This document shows positions 34,684 to 45,777 of a stretch of DNA of 64,000 nucleotides, one piece after another (the first letter of the stretch is position 1; every line of letters starts with the position of its first letter). The notes beneath the pieces are model-generated. The model searched no databases, was not told the DNA's origin, and saw only the letters and a list, made by a program, of their open reading frames with translations. Source of the DNA: Salvia splendens (taxonomy: Eukaryota > Streptophyta > Magnoliopsida > Lamiales > Lamiaceae). The translations under genes were made by a program, and so were the position numbers. The stretch spans positions 33,529,779 to 33,593,778 of the forward strand of contig NC_056040.1 in NCBI RefSeq assembly GCF_004379255.2, written 5' to 3'.

Positions 34684-37314
34684 TTCTGCTTACTTAAGAA
34701 ATAAACGAATACTCTCTCGTTTTTCCTCTACCAATTTCTAGCATTTATTTCATAATTCCGAGAAATTATATCGCGGCTGGTCCTCAAGCTCCCGCGTCGC
34801 CTCCTCGCGGCCGTGGTGCTTCCATAGGGCTTTCACTGTTACAATAGTTTTATTTCTCAATTCTTTTACTTTTCTGTCTAGAATTGCTTCTGGTTTTTCT
34901 TCATATATCAAATCTGGTTCTAACAAAATTTCTTCTTGGTGTACTATGTGGTTGGGGTCAAACACATACTTTCTCAACTGTGATACATGAAACACATTAT
35001 GAACATTCCCGAAGCTTGGCGGGAGTGCTAATCTGTACGCCACAAGGCCGACTGTTTCTAGGATCTCGTAAGGTTCGATAAAACGCGGTTTCAGCTTGCC
35101 CTTGACGCCAAATCTAGTTATCCCTTTCGATGGGGATACTTTCAGAAAGACCTTGTCTCCCGCTTTGAACTGTAAATCCGTTCTGAGGTGATCATTACTG
35201 GTACACCATGCAGACGCACGATCTTTTGCACATAAGTCTGTGCCCACTTGTCTGATCCGTAGGTGGCACGAATTGGTATGATGTGAGCACTGTTGGTGAG
35301 GCGATCTATAATCACCCGGATGGCAGTATTTCCTCTTTAAGATTTTGGCAATCCTGTCACAAAATCCGTGGCTATATGCTCTCATTTCCATTCCGGAATC
35401 TCGAGGGACTGCAACTTCCCATAGGGTCGTTGATGTAAAGCCTTCACTTGCTGGCAAGCCAGATATCTTTCTACAAATGACGCTATGCTTCTCTTCATGC
35501 CATCTCACCAGAATTTTTTTTCTTTAAATCTTGATACATCATCGTATTTCCAGGGTGGGCAGTGTAGGGCGTCTCCTGAGCTTCACTCATGATCTCATTC
35601 CTGAGTGCCTCATCATTGGGTACGCATAGTCTTCCTTCGAAGGTGAGGGCGTTATCCGCCTCTTCGCGGTAACTGTTCCCTTTTTCGGTCCTCACTCTGA
35701 GACGAATCTTTTCTAACGCCTCATCGCATCTCTGAGCGTCGATGATCCTGGCTTTTAAATCTGGTTCTATGGTCAAGGTGGAAATTCTGCTGTCCACCGT
35801 TTCTGGGGCTCTTACTATCTCCAGTCGCATCTTGGAGAATTCATGGAGGAGCTCTTCCTCTTGTGTGAGGAAAAGTAGCCTCTTGGGGCGCAGTCTTTTT
35901 GCTCAAGGCATCTGCTACCACGTTGGCTTTGCTTGGGTGGTAATTCATACCGCAGTCGTAGTCCTTGACTAACTCTAGCCATCTGCGTTGTCTCATGTTT
36001 AGATCCTTCTGCTCAAAGAAGTACTTGAGACTCTTTTGATCTGTGAAGATCTCACATCGAACTCCATAGAGATGATGTCTCCAAATCTTCAATGCGTGTA
36101 CCACTGCCGCCAATCCCAAGTCGTGCGTCGGGTAGTTCAACTCGTGTGACCTTAGCTGGCGTGACGCATATGCTATCACTTTACCCTTCTACATCAGCAC
36201 GCACCCGAGTCCGATCTTCGATGCATCTGTATACACCACACAGTCGACTCCCGCTTCCGGCACGACTAGAACTGGTCTTGTGGTCAACTTTTCCTTTAGC
36301 AGTTGGAAGCTTGCTTCACATTCTGGGGTCCAATCGACTTTAACTCCTTTCTTGAGTTGTTGAGTCATTGGCCTTGCTATCTAAAAAAAATCCTTCCATG
36401 AATCGTCGGTAGTATCCTGCCAGTGCTAGGAAACTCTGAATTTCATTGGGCGTCGTTGGTGACTGCCAACGTTGCACGGCTTCCGCTTAGCAGGTTCACT
36501 CGGATCCCTTCTGTTGTCACTATGTGTCTAAGGAAGTTCACTTCGTTAAGCCAGAACTCACACTTGCTAAACTTATCATAGAGTTTCTCGGCTCTTAACG
36601 TCTCTAAGGTGGTCCTCAAGTGCATCCTTGAGAATACACCACCTCCTCGCAGCTGGTCGAAGAGGTCGTCGATTCTTGGTAAAGGTACTTGTTCTTGAGG
36701 GTTAACTTGTTCAGCTCTCGTTAGTCGACACACATTCGCCAAGTTACATCCTTCTTCTTCACGAAGAGTACTGGTGCGCCCAAAAGCGATACATTAGGTC
36801 GGATGAACCCAGGTTTACTTATTCTTGTAACTGGATCTTAAGTTCTATTTGTTTCCTTAAGCGTCATTCTATCTGGTGACTGAGATAATATACTGATTCA
36901 AGTCGTCCATTAGACGTTTCATTTCGTCTGGCTGATGAAGCCATTTCTAATCTTAGGTTTCATCGTCAGATATTGAGTTCTCTAATGCTTGCATCGATCG
37001 TAATCGTAGTCATTGAGCTTGCATATTGACCTCGTAACCTCTCGCTTAGCTGAGGTAGTCTACTTTCACCACTTCCAAGGTGCTTTTGTGCCTACCGCGA
37101 CTCTTTCGTCATGATCTAGCACAAACTTTGTTCTACTCGCGTTAATCCTTAAATACTGGACCGGTGCATGTGGAGGTGTTGGCTTCTTTCTCCCAACGCT
37201 ACTGTCTCCATGCCCTTTTGGTTCGACTAAGTGATTCATGGTGAGATAATCTAGCACGACTTTCCAACGTGGTCTATATCTCGTGTCTAGATTAACACAA
37301 AACTCTATCGACAA
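34684..37314 (-). pseudogene. gag-pol remnant of the gypsy array (RT, RNase H, integrase), broken
   Basis: Read on the minus strand: reverse transcriptase pieces at 36742-36443 (YPLPRIDDLFDQL-like VPLPRIDDLFDQL, then directly KFSKCEFWL). The polymerase core with its YVDD motif is deleted. RNase H follows at about 36380-35900 ([35 protein letters not shown]), with an in-frame TAG near 36190. Integrase zinc finger and core fragments lie at 35830-35330, and the C-terminal part at 35250-34750 (FHVSQLRKYV, ILDRKVKELRNK, LWKHHGREEAT) has the tail typical of Tekay/Del chromoviruses. Frame breaks near 35500, 35835 and 36440 leave it non-functional. The segment 37314-36743 is too decayed to assign. 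Confidence 0.8.
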
Positions 37315-40300
37315 CTCCTTTCTGAGCCGCTCAATTGAGGTGTGGCATATCGTAGAATATTTCTTCGCGTTTTACTGCTAACGTTTGCCTTTGCTCTGTA
37401 TTATAGGGCTCTAAATCAGTTCTCTTGCGATAACTCTTTAAAGAAGAATTTCGATTCTTCCTTTCATAGTAGGGATGGTGAGGGTAGCGATGCTAGCACG
37501 CGTTCCTCTTTCCCGAATGTCTCTCCAGCTTTAGCTTTTCCTGGTCAGCTCTTAGACAAATCCCTCTTGCTGATGGGACTTGCTTCGTCAATCATACGCT
37601 ACGAAAGTACTTGCATTTTCTCCATGGCTTTCGTTACATACCCATGATTGAGTCTTTGTTCCGGTGGCTTACTTATCCTATTCGGAATAAGCATTTCAAT
37701 CGATCAAACTGTCATACAGGTCTTTTACGTCTTCGGACGCCATTTAATCCATGTATATTCCTTGGTACTTCTCTCCTCAAGGCTAGTTACTTCTCTACAT
37801 AACATCATTTTCGATCTTCCACCAGCTTGTTACAAGCGGTACGTAGATGCGAAACATTTAACGCTTTATGTTGTCGGTCATGCGACGCTTCTGGTTGGTG
37901 CATCTTTTTTTGCACGCGTCTCCATGGAGACGTGTTTATCATGCGTATCTGAAAGAAACTGAGACTATGCCTTTCCTGATAGTTTCGTATCCGAAACTTG
38001 ATGATTAATCCAATAGTCTTAACTTGGATAGGAACTGATGTCACACAGAAGAAGTATGACTGAAAATCTGAAGGGCCCCCCGAATACCCAATTGGGCAAG
38101 AATAACATCTTTTGTTCAACTCATACGAATTTTCGTCGATATTCGACCTTGAAGGAAAGTACTGAGTTCAATGGAGCTTATCTTGTCCATTCAAAGAACT
38201 ACGGGCTCAACTGGTTTCAAATGAACTCATAGAAGTTGAGGCTCACCCTTGATGGGAGCTAGAAATAATCATGAGATAGGTCATGAAAACTGGATGAAAA
38301 TGAATTAACTATAAATTTACATAGTAAGCTGTAAAATAGGACAGTACAGTTGTCCAATTAAACTGAAAGGATCTGAGCATCAAGGATAGTGGTTCAAACA
38401 TGTCACCTCCTAAGATGATCAACCGCGAAAAATTTAGAAACGTAGGCGATTGCAATGAAGGAACATTGGTCATGCTTCAAAGGCATCTTGATATGGAATA
38501 ACAAAATCACATCAATGATTTCATAGGTTCATTAAGGCAATACACTGAAATGAACTATTCAGAAAAATCAGCTAGGCCAAGCTCGTTAGGGAAAAGTGCA
38601 ATATGCTTGCCTTAACTTCAAACTGCAAAAAAAAAATTCCGAGACTAGGAATAATGCATGTACTGGAACTGAGATAGAATAATTTCACCTCTGTAGGGAA
38701 AATATTGCTACAACACGGTTTCAAAATAAGGAGGTGAACAAGAGTTCCAACACAATATGAAATGCGCTGAGAAAATATTTAAAAGGCGTGACCATTCTGG
38801 GGGTCAGAACTGTAAGCATCATAAGAACGAAATTTCATTGCACGAGTCCAAGAAATCGGGATATGGATTCCCAATATTGTGGCTCAAGGGAGACAACAAC
38901 AAATAACGATGCTTGAAACATAAAAGTATCCCAAATTTGGGAACTGAAACGGGGTCACCGCTTTCATGAAAGAATGAAAGTGGCGTACTACTTGCAAAAC
39001 GTGAGTCAGTCAGAAGTCTCAATAGACGATGTCTGAAGAATAAGCTTATTCTGAAGGTCATAGATATGAACGACTGTAGAATTTAACGTATGTGACCGGA
39101 GCTTACACAGTCAAAACTTTACTCTTTATGAACGGTGAGTCAAAGGACTACAGTCCATAAACTGGAAGTGAGTCAAATCTCGCATAGAAAGAAGGACTAC
39201 TGACATGTTACTTGCGAGTCAAACTAAAGTCTGAATAGACGGGGGTACCGTCCTTTGGGAGGACTCTTAGAGAGAATTTCACTGGGAATCCAAGTAAGCA
39301 CTATTGATTATAATCATCGGTTCTAGTTATGTGACACTCCTTTGTCTGTTCTTGTGGAGCTCGTACATGATAACTGTGTTCTAGGAAATCATACATTCCA
39401 AGATGGGGTTTCTCGTGCTGTTAAACTGATAATTGCAGCTGGAGGTCATACTTTCATATCGTTCTTGATAACTTAGAACGCTGGTTCTTGTAAAACATTG
39501 TGTTCTCCATCGTGCTTCACAGCATGCTATAAATATCGTTTCTGGGTCACGTAGCCACTTGGGCCTGTAACATCACTTTACTGGATCGCGGGTACGATCT
39601 TTGTTCGTGTGGGGATGCGTCTCCCGAACAGGCTTGAAAGTACACTATTTTCATTATGACTTGGTCTGTATAAAGATTTTGGAAACTTCTTGGTTCATTG
39701 TCTAGCATACATTTATATATATATATATACTATCTGTGTGTTCAAAGGAATGGACTTCCTTTAATTGCTGTCTATAGGTAGTACAATAGTACTTTTTGGT
39801 TCGTCTTTTCTTTCTCAAAATTCCTTGGCATTAGAAGCTTACCAAAACTGATGGGTTTTAGTTGGTCTCATCGCCCTGGAAGGCGGTAACAAAATCTCAT
39901 TCTGCTCGTACTTGGTCCTATATGTCTCACCTAAGGTACTTCTCTAAAGCACTCTAGGTTCGCATACATAGTCCCACATGACATCTACAAATCTCAGTCA
40001 AGTTTTTTTTTTTTGAAATAAAACACAGATACATTAAGCATATCTCATGCAAAGTATCAGCTATCACGTTGCATCTTGCAAACATTTTAAATAAACATTT
40101 TTGTTCCCACTTAGGGCTGTGAAAATTCTTTTCTTTTTCTGAAAACTTAGAAAATTTCATTTTCCTTCTCAAAACGAAAAAAATATATATATATTTTCTC
40201 TCTTTAAAATTCTCCTTTCTGGACGAGAGGGCGTCGATCCCTGTTTCTGGTGCAGTTGATCGTGTCGAGCTGAGGTGTTGGGATCTTGTACTGATCATTC

Positions 40301-40379
40301 TGTTCACTTCCTAGCCAAGTAGTACTGTTTTGGACTGAGGCTTAGAAGGAAGGTTCTTGGGCCAAAGCGAAAGAAAGGT
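37315..40379 (-). other. Decayed gag/protease region of the gypsy array
   Basis: By position this should hold gag and protease, but I find no long frame and no recognisable zinc knuckle or DTG/DSG motif. A possible gag start is the frame from 40307 (MNRMISTRSQHLSS), which soon runs into low-complexity K/F-rich sequence. An AT run sits at about 39712-39730. Confidence 0.45.
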
Positions 40380-40391
40380 GCTCTGATACCA
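40380..40391 (-). other. Primer-binding site of the gypsy array
   Basis: Inverse of TGGTATCAGAGC, three bases from the end of the LTR at 40395. This sets the element's orientation as minus. Confidence 0.9.
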
Positions 40392-40394
40392 CTC

Positions 40395-43300
40395 TGTCAC
40401 GACCACATCTCCCTAGTCAAAGAAAGTGTAGCTATATCGCGACTAAAACTTACAGAAGCTGTCTCAACTCATCATAAGATGCTTAAATCAAAGGAAACAT
40501 TGTCTGAAATGTGTTGAGGGTACAAATCATACTGAATCAGAGTAGTTATGAAACAATTGTCTTTGCTAAAAGCAAGTTCTAAATTTGTGCAACGGAAGAG
40601 TACCAAGACAGATGTAATATGTATGAAGACATACTACACCAGCTATCTTCCTACTTATTTAGCCTTCTGTCCCAACACCTCCTCGGCTTTGACAACGATC
40701 AACCTGCACATTAAGGAAAACAATATGCAGGGTTGAGTACTTGATATATATTCAGTGGGCTTATGCCGAAAACTGTTTTCTTTTAGTTGTCAGCCAAGCT
40801 GAGTGAACGCGGGGTTTTTCTAAAAATAAGTCCCGGTCACTAAAATCTGTTATTTCTTTCTGAAATAGACTGCAGTCTTTTAAACTTCTGATGATATGCC
40901 ATATCAAACTGCGTGAATCGGGAATGTGGCCACATTCCACGATCACTGGGCCGGCCAACCTGGCGCTAGCTCACGACCCCTGGACCGGCCAACCAGGTGC
41001 TAGCTCACGGTCCCTATGTGTACACTAGCCCGAGTAGGATTTACTGACCTACTGGGACGCGAATTCGATTTAATTGGTTGGCATAGCCAACAGATAGGCA
41101 ATCATAAAACAAAACATGGCATGACAACTCATTGAAATAATCATGTTTTCACATAAAACACGCTTTAAAAGAAAGAAGAGAAACGCCCACCTCAATTGCT
41201 TAATCTCTTGCAAACGGGTGTTTCCCTGTCCTGAGATTACGCATCGAGCGACGACGTTCCTCTACAAAATTTAATATACTTAAATTAGGCTTTAAATAAC
41301 TATTTATCTTGCATGTATGCATGCCTAAGCGTGTACTTATTATTTTACTTCCTTTCTATATTTAGAAATCTTAAATCCTTAATTAAATCAGCGATTTAAT
41401 TTATTCGGGAGTCTTGCCGAACTGTTCGGGTATAATAAATTCTCGATTATCATCTTTAAGTATCTTGAAATACTTACTTGGACTAATGAAAGTCCCACTT
41501 AATTATTTAACGGATATTGTATTAATCACGGCTAATGTTTTCTTTCCTTCCGTGGTTTAAGGAATAATTCTTCATTTTCACAATTAAATAGGGACGTGGC
41601 TAAGAATTTCGGTGGCCCGTAATGTCGTGAACCGACCTAAATTCTTACAACTCTTTCTGGGCCCAAAATTTAAATGGAGGGGTCTACTTCTTAAATTCCC
41701 TGGCCCAACTGAAGAAAATACTCCCTTCCACCGTCGGCCTCCTTCTCAAAAGAATTCCCCCAATTCAGTGTCTCAAATCCCAAATTTTGAAGAGGAAATC
41801 CCTTGGCTCCACCCCTTCTCTCTTTCTTCGTTCGACATCGCAGCCCATCACCACCACCTCTATCTCCGGCGAGGGAGATCGGCATCAACGAGATCTTTCT
41901 CCTTCTCTCGGCGGCATCGCTGCTGTCGCAACACCAAATCGCCGCCGCCTCTACACCGGATTCGGCGAGTCGCTGCCGCTGCAATGTTCGCGGTGGTGGA
42001 GACGCTGATCGTGCCGTCCGTCGCCGTCGCTACTTTGGTCGGGAGTTCTCTCTTCCTTCGGAGTTACCGCGTCGCTGGCCAGTCTGCCAGCTCACGTGGG
42101 AGCAGCTCATTCGCCGGCAATGGCAGCATCGCCACTGGACGTCGGTCCCTGCCTTCTTTCCGGTGCCGCCGCACAACACCGAGTTCGGACAGTCCAGCTG
42201 CCGCTGCCCGGTAGCGGCTCCGTCGCCATCTCCGTCAGTTCTCTGGGGCTCTGTCGCCTAAGCTAAGTCCCCCTTCCTAGCTTATACTAGTTCTTGAGAG
42301 TTTACTGAAGCGAGTTATAGTGTATGGAGCTACTTGGCAAATCTTTGTGATGTTGCTGTAGTAAACCTTTAAGTTCTATCTTAAGTGATTTGTTAGATTC
42401 GACATTAGTTCTATGAGTTCTGCTCTATGCTTTGCTATCTCCCTCAATCTTAAGGCATGTTCTACTGTGATGCAAAGTGGTGTCGTGGAAGTTTCCTGTT
42501 GTGGAGCTGGAGCTGTGGACTCCTTCCTTTGTCGCCTAGTTCTCGGCTTGCCTTTGCAGGCTGACTGAGGTTCTTGCTTCTCGATGAAACAGAATAATCT
42601 TTCCTAGACATCTTCTTACTTTCACTCTCTCCTTCTCCTCCATCCTTTGTCTACTGATTGTGAAGTGGATTTGTGGTGAATGGGGGTATATAAATGGAAG
42701 CTGTACCTTGTAGTTTGTTGAGATTTAGCAGAATCAAGTCTGCAAGTTCTTTGTCTTTTGTTGAACTGATTGGCTGTTTCTTTTGGAGGTAGTGCAAGGG
42801 TGTACTCGTGGGTTTAAATGGAGCCGTTATACTACTTTGTTTTCTTCTTGCAGCAGCCCCTTTTTCCTTTGATGTTACAGCAATTTAACTGAAGTGTTGG
42901 TAGTGAGTTTGCAGGTGTACAACAAAGGTGGAGAAAAAGGTTTGGCTGTGCCCTGCAGGCCGTTGCAGGCTGCACTGCCTCGCGGCAGCCTTCGGCTCAG
43001 GCTGTGAGTGTAGGAGGCTGTTACACTGCCTCTTTTGGCAAGGTACTTGGTCTCCTTTGGAAAGTTTAATGCTCCCTTCCCTTACTTAGGAATAGCTAGC
43101 CTTCGTACCTCATATTTGCTTACTAAACTCCGGCTTTTTCTTCCGTGTTGCAGGCTGATTTGTTCACTGAGTCGAGAAGGGGACCGGCCATGGTTCGCTC
43201 GTTCCTACAGAAGGCCGGACCGTGGCCTTGGGCGTAAAGAGGAAATTCACAAGTGCGTGCCACCGGGCACTCGGTTCTTTAAATTCTTAGGCAACATTTG

Positions 43301-43442
43301 GATACCCTTTGTAATAGCATCCGAGTTCTCTTTCTTTTTCTTTGTTTCAACGCATGTAACGTTTAGTATAGTTGTCGGATTTCATTTCCTTAAATTTCAT
43401 CGTCAAGCATTTGTAAATTAGACTTAGCTTGAAACTAGTACA
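40395..43442 (-). repeat. Right (central) LTR of the gypsy array
   Basis: About 3.05 kb, the uninterrupted counterpart of 29708-34683 with high similarity along its length. It shows the empty Harbinger site and retains about 150 bp (near 42215-42370) missing from the left copy. Confidence 0.87.
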
Positions 43443-44077
43443 TTCTGCTTACTTAAGAAATAAACGAATACTCTCTCGTTTTTCCTCTACCAATTTCTAG
43501 CATTTATTTCATAATTCCGAGAAATTATATCGCGGCTGGTCCTCAAGCTCCTGCGTCGCCTCCTCGCGGCCGTGGTGCTTCCATAGGGCTTTCACTGTTA
43601 CAATAGTTTTATTTCTCAACTCTTTTACTTTTCTGTCTAGAATTGCTTCTGGTTTTTCTTCATAGATCAAATCTGGTTCTAACAAAATTTCTTCTTGGTG
43701 TACTATGTGGTTGGGGTCAAACACATACTTTCTCAACTGTGATACATGAAACACATTGTGAACATTCCCGAAGCTTGGCGGGAGTGCTAATCTGTACGCC
43801 ACAAGGGCGACTGTTTCTAGGATCTCGTAAGGTTCGATAAAACGGGTTTCAGCTTGCCCTTGACGCCAAATCTAGTTATCCCTTTCGATGGGGATACTTT
43901 CAGAAAGACCTTGTCTCCCGCTTTGAACTGTAAATCCGTTCTGAGGTGAGCATTACTGGTACACCATGCAGACGCACGATCTCTTGCACATAAGTCTGTG
44001 CCCACTTGTCTGATCCGTAGGTGGCACGAATTGGTATGATGTGAGCACTTTTGGTGAGGCGATCTATAATCACCCGG
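43443..44077 (-). pseudogene. Second, truncated copy of the integrase C-terminus
   Basis: Near-duplicate of 34684-35318: FHVSQLRKYV, ILDRKVKELRNK and, upstream, the integrase segment HLRTDLQFKAGDKVFLKV. One base is missing near 43846 relative to the other copy, splitting the frame. It ends abruptly at the CCGG junction with MULE repeat sequence. Confidence 0.85.
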
Positions 44078-44365
44078 CAAAACTATCATAAGAAAAAATA
44101 TCATTTTATCAACTCAGAATATCATTGTATCCGACAAATCTATCATTTTATGCTGCAAACCTAAAATTTATAAGCCAAAACTATCATCTTAACACAAAAA
44201 CGGCAATACATAATTTAATTAAATAAGAATTTCAGTACATCAGAAACATATACCAATCGACAGCTAATATTCATCAAAAATCAAATTCAATACATGAATC
44301 AAAATAATCAATAAATTAAAATATGAACACAATCAATAAGATAAATAATAGATAATGATTGTTAC
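44078..44365. repeat. Remainder of transposase intron 1 with AT-rich repeat units
   Basis: Starts with AAACTATCATAAG and TATCATTTTATCAACTC units up to about 44190, matching 29040-29155 on the other side of the insertion. AT-rich intron up to the exon 1 donor follows. Confidence 0.8.
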
Positions 44366-44390
44366 CTTCGTTATTTGCTTCGTTCTCCAT
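44366..44390 (-). pseudogene. FAR1-type transposase exon 1
   Basis: ATG (44388-44390) followed by eight codons (MENEANNE) and one base, ending at a GTAACA donor in phase 1. That phase matches the acceptor at 28984, so the two exons join in frame. The gypsy array now separates them by 15 kb. The assignment rests on position, phase and orientation, not on family similarity, because the segment is so short. Confidence 0.55.
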
Positions 44391-44449
44391 CGAAGCAAAT
44401 TCTGACAGCTATTGAACAGATAATCAATGAAAATCTAGAGATTATGGAA

Positions 44450-44625
44450 TAATGAACCATCGGAAGGAAATCTGGAGTCTATTAAATTAATCGGAAGGAA
44501 ATCTGGAGTCTATTGAAATAATCGGAAGGAAATCTCTATGGAAATAATCGGAAGGAAATCTGGAGTCTATGGAAATAATCGGAAGGAAATCTGGAGATTA
44601 TGGAAATCTAGAGATTATGGAAATC
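44450..44625 (-). repeat. Short tandem repeat in the transposase leader
   Basis: Five or so copies of a roughly 31-bp unit around AATCGGAAGGAAATCTGGAG, between the right inverted repeat and transposase exon 1. By position it is 5' untranslated or promoter sequence. Confidence 0.8.
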
Positions 44626-44678
44626 TGAAACCAAATCGCAGAGAATAGGAAATAATCGAACTGAGAAAGAGAGAAAGA

Positions 44679-44847
44679 ATGGAGCGAAATTCAGAAATTT
44701 AAATGAGGGAAATGACATATTTACCTCGCTCCTTTTTTTATGAAGTAAATCTAAGTTTGAATCTTAACCACAAGATTAGAAAATATGTGTGGTTCAGATT
44801 TGATCATATGGTTATTACGATATTTAGGGGTTATCATATGATCACAA

Positions 44848-44850
<3 letters not shown>
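44679..44850 (-). repeat. Right terminal inverted repeat of the MULE
   Basis: Inverse of 6408-6575 with scattered differences. It contains GAAATGACATATTTACC, TTTTTTATGAAG, AAGTTTGAATCT, TGTGTGGT.CAGATTT, GGTTATTACG and GGGGTTATCATA, ending ATGATCACAACTC at 44850. A CT/TA simple repeat follows immediately. Confidence 0.8.
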
Positions 44851-44889
<39 letters not shown>

Positions 44890-45052
44890 GAGAAAAAGAG
44901 CTACAACACAAAAAAAACATCAAAAAAATACTTTACCGGAGGCAGAGTTCTCTTGTTTAAAGATCGGGACAGACCTTCTCTTAGTCTATTTAAGGAGTCG
45001 TGTGAGCTGGGATTTTGAGCTCTCGTGCTCTGCCAAGGTGAGCATCTTGATG
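44851..45052. other. (CT)n/(TA)n run and unique flank
   Basis: A dinucleotide run (44851-44886) abuts the MULE end. The following 165 bp have no recognisable feature, apart from a possible splice donor near 45037, before the Tat element's target duplication. Confidence 0.5.
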
Positions 45053-45057
45053 GTGTG
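45053..45057. repeat. Target-site duplication GTGTG (left copy)
   Basis: GTGTG precedes the 5' LTR and recurs at 55819-55823 right after the 3' LTR. Confidence 0.95.
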
Positions 45058-45688
45058 TGATGGGGTACGTACTAAACAAGCCCAATAGCAGTGACGGCCC
45101 ATCAGCCCAAAGCCCAAGGAAGAGTATCAGTTCGGCATTACCAAAGAGTTCGGCCCCAGCCTACAGCTCGGTAAAAGCCGACCAATCAAGCTCTACTCTC
45201 AGATCGGCAAAAGCTGCTCGGCAATAGTTCAGCAGTTCGGTCTCAGTATTCGACCGAACTGGGAGATAGTGGACTCATGCAGAACCTCCACGACCTCCAC
45301 TACACGATCTATTTAGTGGTGTCAACTCATGCAGGATCTCATGCAGGATAGCGGACCAAACAAAGAGATAGTGGACCCATGCAGGATCTCATGACCTCCA
45401 CGACATCCACGACCTAGTTAGTGGTGATGCAAGCCACGATCTTAGTTCAATGTATAAATAGAACTTAGATCAGATAGACTAAGGGGGAAAAAGCTCTCTA
45501 GACATCAAATATCATATAGCAAGTCTGTATTTGTAAGCTGTAAACCAGATCAAGCAATACAATCTTGCCCTCCTTTCTTCCCGTGGACGTAGATTTACCT
45601 CAGTAAATCGAACCACGTAATTCCTTGTGTCGTGATCTATATTTTTTTTACCCTCATTTATTACTATCAAAAATTCGTCCAACCATCA
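45058..45688 (+). repeat. 5' LTR of the Tat element
   Basis: TGATGGGGTACG...CCAACCATCA. Contains a TATAAATA box at 45453-45460, the likely promoter, and repeated 'catgcaggatctcatg' segments upstream of it. Confidence 0.97.
45453..45460 (+). promoter_or_regulatory. TATA box in the 5' LTR
   Basis: TATAAATA about 230 bp before the LTR end, in the correct orientation for genomic-RNA transcription. The copy in the 3' LTR lies at 55582-55589. Confidence 0.7.
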
Positions 45689-45689
45689 C

Positions 45690-45707
45690 TGGCGCCGTCT
45701 GTGGGAA
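45690..45707 (+). other. Primer-binding site of the Tat element
   Basis: TGGCGCCGTCTGTGGGAA, one base after the 5' LTR. This differs from the initiator-Met site of the other gypsy elements here and is a common Tat-clade primer site; I am not certain of the tRNA. Confidence 0.85.
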
Positions 45708-45777
45708 ACAGAGAACCAAATTTGTGATAAAGCGAATTTTTGACCCTTTTTCCACCCCAAAAAAAAAAAAAAAAAAA

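Larger units (their letters stand above)
29708..44077 (-). mobile_element. Ty3/gypsy (chromovirus/Tekay-like) LTR array, LTR-internal-LTR-partial internal
   Basis: In minus orientation the order is truncated pol end (44077-43443), LTR (43442-40395), primer site (40391-40380), gag-pol remnants (to 34684), LTR (34683-29708). A second, partial internal region beyond an LTR indicates a tandem element later truncated. At its right edge pol sequence joins MULE repeat at a CCGG (44074-44077) present in both parents, suggesting microhomology-mediated deletion. No target duplication can therefore be found. Confidence 0.85.
6408..44850. mobile_element. Giant Mutator-like element (MULE) with FAR1-type transposase and Ulp1-type genes, heavily nested
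   Basis: The outer ends at 6408 and 44850 begin with related terminal inverted repeats. The interior carries a FAR1/MULE transposase (decayed) and two Ulp1-type genes, all on the minus strand. Ulp1 protease genes are known passengers of plant MULEs (the KAONASHI type). The span is 38.4 kb, but removing the gypsy insertions (18640-27185 and 29708-44077) leaves roughly 15.5 kb. Both ends abut (TA)n tracts, so a 9-bp target duplication cannot be resolved. Every gene is broken, so the element is not autonomous. An alternative is two or more related MULEs nested in one another, which the internal terminus-like segment near 11665 hints at. Confidence 0.72.

Noticed and set aside
41612..42214. 200-codon plus-strand frame in the gypsy LTR
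   Set aside because: The homologous LTR copy has it in two pieces, composition is biased, and it runs antisense to the element; listed as a curiosity only.
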